The position numbers and the translations under genes were made by a program. A stretch of DNA of 64,000 nucleotides from JAKALD01 sp963817785. Lineage in GTDB: Bacteria > Pseudomonadota > Gammaproteobacteria > Burkholderiales > SG8-39. The DNA lies in NCBI GenBank assembly GCA_963817785.1, contig CAWFPL010000005.1, forward strand, positions 175,436 to 239,435, read 5' to 3'. The notes below the pieces were generated by a model. The model ran no database searches and was not told where the DNA came from. It saw only the letters and a list, made by a program, of their open reading frames with translations. Positions 59,646-64,000 of the stretch are shown piece after piece (within the stretch, counting starts at the first letter, position 1; each line of letters opens with the position of its first letter).

Positions 59646-61131
59646 CGGGGACTCCTTGGGCGAGTCGTTCGTAATCGCTTAAGGGCTGCGAGCGCACGCT
59701 CAAGTGTTCGAGCCGCGGGTCCTTGGGCAGCGCGACCGCAATCGGTGGGCGTTGGCCGCGGGCGTGGGCGTGGGCGTCGATGAAGTGGCGCACGGCCCCG
59801 AGGTGCGCAGCGTCTTCGGCGAGCGCCGCGGCGATCGCCGCCTCGAGCGCTTGCGCGCCGTGGCTGTCGAGCAACTGCAGCAGCCCCCGGGTGAGCACGC
59901 CCAAGTGGGCGCCGCGCTCAGCGGCGCGCAGGAACAGGGGCTTCGCACTGGGTGCGGCGTGCTGCAGGCGGTCCTGCGCGCGATGCGCTCGGGCGGCGCG
60001 CTTGTGAGCGACGAGGGCTTCGAGGTGGGCCGGATCCTCGATTCTCGCGCCCCGATCGAAGCTTCTTGGGTGAGTGGCGATGACTTGAGCGCCCTCGAGG
60101 ATGCGCACGCTCTGGAGCGTGGCGAGCACGACCAGGGTGCGGTTGACGTGCGTGTGAGGAATCGAGTAATCGTTCCAGTCAAAGCGCACGTAAGGCGTCT
60201 TGTGCACGCTCGCCTCGATTCTCGCTTCGCACGGGAACGGGTTATCAGGCAAGGCGAGAAGACAGGAGCGCTCCTCCTCGAACACCTCGCGCACGCTGCG
60301 CGTACGATCCTCGGGGCAGGGCCGCTCGGCGGCCGCGCCCTGGCACCACGCAAGCGCTTGCGCGTTCAGATCCTCGAGATCGCGGAACGTGCGCCCGGCG
60401 AAGAACGCCTCGCGGGCAAAACGAATCGAGCGCTCCACGCGCCCTTTTTCATTTCCGCGAGCCACCGCCACGGGCCGCGGCTGGAACCGGTAATGGGCGG
60501 CCAGCTCGAGCAACTTCGGATGGAAGCGAATCGCCTGATCGACGCGCTCGAGCACGGCGCTCTTAAGATTATCGTAGAGCAAGACACGCGGCACGGAGTT
60601 GAAATACGCGAACGCCTCCACATGGCCGCGCAGGAACTCGCTCATCGAGGCGCCCAGATAAAAGCGCAGGAATAGCATCCGCGAGTACGACAGCACCATC
60701 ACGAAGGCCATCAGAGGACGCACGGCGCGGCCCACGGCGAGCTTGCCGAAATGCGCCCAGTCGGTTTGTCCTTGCTCACCGGGAAGGGTGCGTAGCCGCA
60801 GGTACGCTTCGGCCGCCGGCCGCGGGCGCAGCCGCGCCACGATCGCGCGGAAGTGATCCGCAGCGCCCGGATAGCCGCGGCTGCGCACCATGACGTACAG
60901 GCGCGAGGCCCGTAGCGTCGGATACTTGGCGAGCGTCTCGGTGATGAAGCCGACATAGGGCTCGACGATCGAGGCGCGCGCCGCGCGCGGCAGGATCGCC
61001 ACGCCGGCCTGCGCGAGCACGCGGCGCACGGTGCCGTGGTGCACGCGAAGCTGCCGGGCAATGGTGCCCACGGGCCAGTGCTCGCTGTGATGCAGGCGCA
61101 CGATCTCGGCTTCGAGGGCGCGCGGGATCAT
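59590..61131 (-). CDS. istA: IS21-family transposase IstA
   Basis: The 513-residue transposase has an N-terminal helix-turn-helix (WPVGTIARQLRVHHGTVRRVL) and a DDE core: QTDWAHFGKL, LLYDNLKSAV and the Glu in GNEKGRVERSIRF. A beta-barrel C-terminal region contains VRFDWNDYSIPHTHVN. The frame is intact. Confidence 0.95.
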   Translation of the reverse strand: MIPRALEAEIVRLHHSEHWPVGTIARQLRVHHGTVRRVLAQAGVAILPRAARASIVEPYVGFITETLAKYPTLRASRLYVMVRSRGYPGAADHFRAIVARLRPRPAAEAYLRLRTLPGEQGQTDWAHFGKLAVGRAVRPLMAFVMVLSYSRMLFLRFYLGASMSEFLRGHVEAFAYFNSVPRVLLYDNLKSAVLERVDQAIRFHPKLLELAAHYRFQPRPVAVARGNEKGRVERSIRFAREAFFAGRTFRDLEDLNAQALAWCQGAAAERPCPEDRTRSVREVFEEERSCLLALPDNPFPCEARIEASVHKTPYVRFDWNDYSIPHTHVNRTLVVLATLQSVRILEGAQVIATHPRSFDRGARIEDPAHLEALVAHKRAARAHRAQDRLQHAAPSAKPLFLRAAERGAHLGVLTRGLLQLLDSHGAQALEAAIAAALAEDAAHLGAVRHFIDAHAHARGQRPPIAVALPKDPRLEHLSVRSQPLSDYERLAQGVPDERPQRSNRDHTDDKPQS

Positions 61132-61146
61132 GGCGCGCGGCTCACT

Positions 61147-61623
61147 TCACGGCCCGCCGCGCAACGGCCCCAACCGTGCAAAGGCCGAGAGCGCCCGAGC
61201 ACAGAAACTGCAGCGCGGCAAGCCGCGCGCCCCAACCGGTGAGCCTTGGCCATCCTGTACCCGCCTTGTGCTCTGAAGCGAAGGAGCCAGCACTGTGGCA
61301 GCCAAGGCGCTACGAGGGGAACCGTGATGCGTCACTTTATGTGCTCGGCGCATGCGCCAGGTGCGCTGACGCGCCGCGTGGCGGCAGGCGCCGCGAAAGC
61401 TCAACTGGTAGCGCCGGCCGGCGCGGCGCAGCGACTCGCGCCGGCGTAGCGCGGCGCACCCCCCGGCGCAGTAAATGTTGCCCCGGTCGCAGCCCCGGCA
61501 CACCTGCACCTGCTCGCCGCAACGCCGGCAGTTGTACAGCCGATGAGACGCTTCGGGCACCGCCGCCATGCACGCGTTCCACGGGGGACTGGACAACGCC
61601 GTGCATTGCGGGCATAAAGGCAA
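61147..61623 (-). CDS. zinc-ribbon protein upstream of istA
   Basis: The 158-residue frame starts with TTG and has a cysteine-rich N-terminus: CPQC, CRRCGEQVQVCRGCDRGNIYC and a fourth pair, suggesting two zinc-binding ribbons. A basic stretch (RRAGRRYQLSFRGACRHAARQR, KVTHHG) follows. The part after residue 105 looks random, so the true protein may end in another frame. It ends 16 nt before istA and is probably part of the same mobile unit. Confidence 0.55.
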   Translation of the reverse strand: MPLCPQCTALSSPPWNACMAAVPEASHRLYNCRRCGEQVQVCRGCDRGNIYCAGGCAALRRRESLRRAGRRYQLSFRGACRHAARQRTWRMRRAHKVTHHGSPRSALAATVLAPSLQSTRRVQDGQGSPVGARGLPRCSFCARALSAFARLGPLRGGP

Positions 61624-61662
61624 TGCAGACGACGCGCGCGCTTCGCGTGCGCCGCCCGTGTA

Positions 61663-61707
61663 GAAGGCCCGGGGTTCTTCCAGGAACTGGCCCGGGCCTT
61701 CGTTTTT
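61663..61707 (+). terminator. orphan plus-strand intrinsic terminator
   Basis: GAAGGCCCGGG pairs with CCCGGGCCTTC (11 bp, 61663-61673 with 61691-61701), with an inner GTTC/GAAC stem, followed by TTTTT at 61703-61707. No plus-strand gene precedes it within several kb. Confidence 0.7.
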
Positions 61708-61887
61708 GCGGCGTCTGCGCTCAAGAATAGCGCGAGCCCGCGGCCTTGGCCGATCGGCCCAGCCGATCGAGCGAGCCGCTCATCACAGCCTCGAGACCCA
61801 AGGTACAACACCTCAGAGCATTGCGCCGCCCGCTCAGGCGTCGAACCCATCTCACCGGGCAAATTGGGCAACGGGCAGCGCGCCGAC

Positions 61888-61955
61888 GGGATATCCACCG
61901 CGGCACGCGTTCGCGTGCGTCTTGATCGCCGCCCGCGCGCCGCCGTGGATATCCC
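61888..61955. repeat. nested palindromic element
   Basis: Outer arms of 17 bp (61888-61904 and 61939-61955) are inverted repeats with one mismatch, built around GGGATATCCAC. Inside lies a perfect 7-bp stem palindrome GCACGCG-TT-CGCGTGC (61903-61918). It may be a REP-like element or an end structure of a mobile element. Confidence 0.75.
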
Positions 61956-62103
61956 TGCGCGGGTGAGCGCACGATCAGAAATGCATCCAACCTACCCGGC
62001 GAAGGATTTCAGGGGCGCTGCGCGTCAAACCCCAGAAACACGCGGTTTTCGACCCCCGTTAACACCAGCTTCCACACCGTCTCCGCCGTCGCCGAGTCGG
62101 CGG

Positions 62104-62136
62104 GCGCCCGGGTCAGCGCATGCACAGCGCCTCGAC
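62104..62136 (-). repeat. 33-bp echo of the VOC gene 3' end
   Basis: It matches 62805-62837 at 31 of 33 positions, the copy there covering the stop codon and last eight codons of the VOC gene. The sequence beyond the match is unrelated. Confidence 0.7.
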
Positions 62137-62272
62137 TTGCCGCAGACGGCGGCGCCAATCAGGCCGTAGCAGTTTCCGCCGCCGAGCTTCACCGAGACGT
62201 TCGCCAAAGGGGCTTGGCTCCGAACCGCATGGCAATGCCGGAGGCGACGATCACTTGAGAGGTTCCAGAAAC

Positions 62273-62297
62273 AAAAAAGCTGGCCGCGGCCAGCTTT
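62273..62297 (-). terminator. intrinsic terminator of the cold-shock gene
   Basis: A perfect 22-nt palindrome (62276-62297, centre GGCCGCGGCC) is followed on the minus strand by a T-tract, about 72 nt after the cold-shock stop codon. Confidence 0.85.
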
Positions 62298-62368
62298 GGA
62301 TTAAGTCGAACTGCGAGGCGGCATTATAGCGGCCTCGCCCGATCGCCGCGGCAGTCGCCGCGCCGCGA

Positions 62369-62572
62369 CTACAGCGGTCTGATGTTGGATGCGGCCGGAC
62401 CCTTCTGCCCCTGCGTCACGTCGAAAGAGACCTTCTGCCCCTCTTTCAGCGATTTGAAGCCCGAGGCCTGGATCGCGCTGTGATGCGCGAACAGATCCTT
62501 CCCGCCGTCATCTGGCGTGATGAACCCGAAGCCCTTGGCGTCGTTGAACCACTTCACGGTACCTGTAGCCAT
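62369..62572 (-). CDS. cold-shock protein, CspA family
   Basis: This 67-residue single cold-shock domain has the RNA-binding motifs KGFGFITP (RNP1) and DLFAHHSAI (RNP2). It starts MATGTVKWFNDAK, standard for the family. Such proteins bind and melt single-stranded RNA. The 240-nt gene-free stretch upstream fits the long 5' leader common in this family, although no clear promoter was identified. Confidence 0.96.
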   Translation of the reverse strand: MATGTVKWFNDAKGFGFITPDDGGKDLFAHHSAIQASGFKSLKEGQKVSFDVTQGQKGPAASNIRPL

Positions 62573-62813
62573 GTCATCCCAGTTCCTAAAATTGAAGCGT
62601 TTGCGCGAGGCTGTCCGAGCCCCGCTTCGGGCACGATGATCAAGGGAGGGAATCGACGGCCACTATGGAGCCGCTTTTGGCGGTAGAAGGGGCGGATATT
62701 CACGTACTTGAGATCCTGCGGCCACAAATGTAGCACAGGACTTCCAGGGGCACCACCAAGACCCCCTGCGGCCGTACCGCAGGAGCCAGCCGACGGGATG
62801 GACCGCGCCCGAG

Positions 62814-63170
62814 TCAGCGCATGCACACCGCCTCGACGTTGTTGCCGTCCGCGTCGAGCAGGAACGCCGCGTAGTAGTCCGGCGCATAGTCCGTGCGCGG
62901 CCCGGGCGCGCCGTTGTCCTTCGCGCCCGCCTTCAAGCCCGCCGCGTGGAAGCGGTCCACCGCGGCGCGGCTCTCGGCGCGAAGAGCCACGTGCGCGCCG
63001 CCGCCTTTTTTGTCCAGGTGCAGCCACAGCGCGGGCTTGCCTTCCGGCCCGAAGCCGGCGTACTCGTTGCCGCTCGCGCCCGGCACGTGGCCGAGTGGCG
63101 CGAGCATCGCCGCGTACAATCGCGAGGCCGCCACGAGGTTTTTCACCCGCAAGCCGATATGGTCGAACAT
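62814..63170 (-). CDS. VOC (glyoxalase/bleomycin-resistance) superfamily protein
   Basis: This 118-residue vicinal-oxygen-chelate domain protein starts MFDHIGLRVKNLVAASRLY and has HVALRAESRAAVDRFHAAGL and PDYYAAFLLDADGNNVEAVC. Members bind a metal and act as dioxygenases, glyoxalases or resistance proteins; the exact role is unknown. A perfect AAGGAGG lies 6 nt before ATG 63170, which rules out the longer frame to 63233. It follows the AraC regulator by about 30 nt and is probably controlled with it. Confidence 0.93.
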   Translation of the reverse strand: MFDHIGLRVKNLVAASRLYAAMLAPLGHVPGASGNEYAGFGPEGKPALWLHLDKKGGGAHVALRAESRAAVDRFHAAGLKAGAKDNGAPGPRTDYAPDYYAAFLLDADGNNVEAVCMR

Positions 63171-63201
63171 TGAAGCCTCCTTTGTTGACGAAGGAGGCAG
63201 C

Positions 63202-64000
63202 TTAGGCCGCGCGCGCGATCCGTTCTTGGACAAAATTGCGTCGCCCGCGCGCCACGCGGCGAAAGCCCCCCGGGAGACACCCCCGCAGCGCGCCGGAAGC
63301 TGCGCACGAAGTTGGACAGGTCGGCGAAGCCCACGTCGAGCGCCACCTCGGTGACCGCTCGTTCGCCCTCGGCGAGGAGCCGCGCGGCGTGGCGCAGGCG
63401 CGAGCGCAGGAGGTACTGGTGCGGCGTCACGCCGAGCACCTTCGCGAAGACGCGCAGGAAATGGAACGCCGAGAGGCCCGCTTTGCGCGCCACGGCCTCG
63501 AGGCTCATTTCATGGGCCGAGTTCTCGTCGATCCACAGCGCCGCCTCGACCGCGCGGCGCCGGTGGCGTGCGCCGGCTGTCACGCGCCGGGGCTCCTTGT
63601 CCTGCCCGAGCCGCGCGTACGCCGCGACAAGCAGCAGCCCCGCTTCGCCCACGCCCACGTCGGTCGCGCCACGCGCCGCGGCTTCCAGCAGTTCGCCCTG
63701 CACTATCAGTTCCGCGAGCGGCGGCAGGCAGGCGCCCCGCCAAGGCCTCGCGCCGCCCAGGACTTCCGCGGCGCTTTCGGAGAATTGCACGCACAGGCAC
63801 TCGTCGCCGCCCGCGTGGTGCTCGTGCGTGCACCGGTACTCCTCGCCCGCGCGCCCGGCCATCACCGAACCCGCGACGAGCTCGAAGGCGCGGCCGCGGG
63901 TACGGCAGCCGAAGCTTCCTTTCCTTGTGTAGGCCACCGAATGCGCCGGGAACATCTCGGTGTAGGGTCGGTCGCCCGGCCCCGCCGTGCAGCGGTATTG
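63202..64000 (-). CDS. AraC family transcriptional regulator (5' end beyond window, frameshift near 3' end)
   Basis: The C-terminal double helix-turn-helix is clear (MSLEAVARKAGLSAFHFLRVF, VTEVALDVGFADLSNFVRSF), with an N-terminal cupin-like part (RGRAFELVAGSV, EYRCTHEHHAGGDECLCV). The reading frame stays open through the right edge of the window, so the start is outside. Near the 3' end the current frame runs on past the natural end. A 1-nt shift at a six-C run on the plus strand (63266-63271) restores the family-typical tail FRRVARGRRNFVQERIARA and a TAA at 63202. Confidence 0.88.

Larger units (their letters stand above)
58623..61623 (-). mobile_element. IS21-family element with accessory ORFs (ends not determined)
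   Basis: Gene order on the minus strand is zinc-ribbon ORF, istA, istB, small ORF, closely spaced or overlapping. I could not find convincing terminal inverted repeats, so the span given is only that of the genes. Confidence 0.75.
61624..62368. other. 745-bp region without recognisable gene
   Basis: It contains an orphan plus-strand terminator (61663-61707), a nested palindrome (61888-61955), a short echo of the VOC gene end (62104-62136) and the csp terminator (62273-62297). Short frames here show no family resemblance. It is probably the scar of past IS insertions. Confidence 0.6.

Noticed and set aside
1..64000. tRNA, rRNA or CRISPR genes
   Set aside because: No cloverleaf with TTC-loop and CCA-type end, rRNA core segment or regular repeat-spacer array was recognised by eye; a tRNAscan or Rfam search would be needed to exclude small RNAs.

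Overview
The window is high-GC DNA (roughly two thirds G+C by eye) from a betaproteobacterium, most likely a Burkholderiales-type organism. The evidence is the order scpA-scpB-rluB-rimP-nusA-infB behind trpS, the imuA-imuB-dnaE2 mutagenesis cassette under a canonical SOS box, and large Liv-type and NMT1-type ABC systems. No rRNA or tRNA gene and no CRISPR array was recognised.

Layout. 1-12.6 kb (minus strand) is a housekeeping block: dadA, alpha/beta hydrolase, PHP phosphoesterase, YciO/TsaC-like protein, M50 protease, trpS, scpA, scpB, rluB, rimP, nusA, infB. It is tightly packed with overlapping genes, and an attenuator-like hairpin precedes rimP. 12.6-14 kb holds a gamma-carbonic-anhydrase-like protein and an SDR dehydrogenase.

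14-26.5 kb (plus strand) is the most distinctive region. It has three transcription units: SBP-ATPase-permease-NodB hydrolase; permease-SBP-ATPase; and gntR-amidase-M20-amidohydrolase. Each starts with the same architecture: a sigma-54 type -24/-12 element, a perfect TTGTCATGACAA palindrome at the expected transcription start, and a degenerate second copy about 67-74 bp upstream. A HutC-type GntR regulator lies inside the region and its start codon sits in one of these palindromes. The promoter of the second unit is tandemly duplicated (276 bp period). The enzymes (NodB-fold hydrolase, allophanate-hydrolase-like amidase, M20 amidohydrolase, AtzB/cytosine-deaminase-like hydrolase) and two NMT1-type importers suggest uptake and stepwise C-N bond hydrolysis of an unidentified nitrogenous, possibly cyclic, compound.

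26.7-34.9 kb carries a 1163-residue fused iron-sulfur flavoprotein followed by a complete Liv-type ABC importer with a fused LivH-LivM permease. 34.9-40.9 kb has a diguanylate cyclase, a CoA-transferase, an MFS transporter, pncB and lexA with two operator-like boxes.

40.9-49.1 kb appears to be one signalling locus split by an IS1634-family element. On one side are a membrane histidine kinase and a CheY-like regulator. On the other, convergent, are an HPt protein, a receiver-adenylate cyclase, a receiver-Ser/Thr kinase fusion and an HD-GYP protein with a degenerate HD motif. 49.2-55 kb is the SOS mutagenesis operon imuA-imuB-dnaE2 with a TPR gene behind it. 55-62 kb is an IS graveyard (IS630, a second IS1634, IS21 with accessory ORFs). 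62.3-64 kb ends with a cold-shock gene, a VOC protein and an AraC regulator cut by the window edge.
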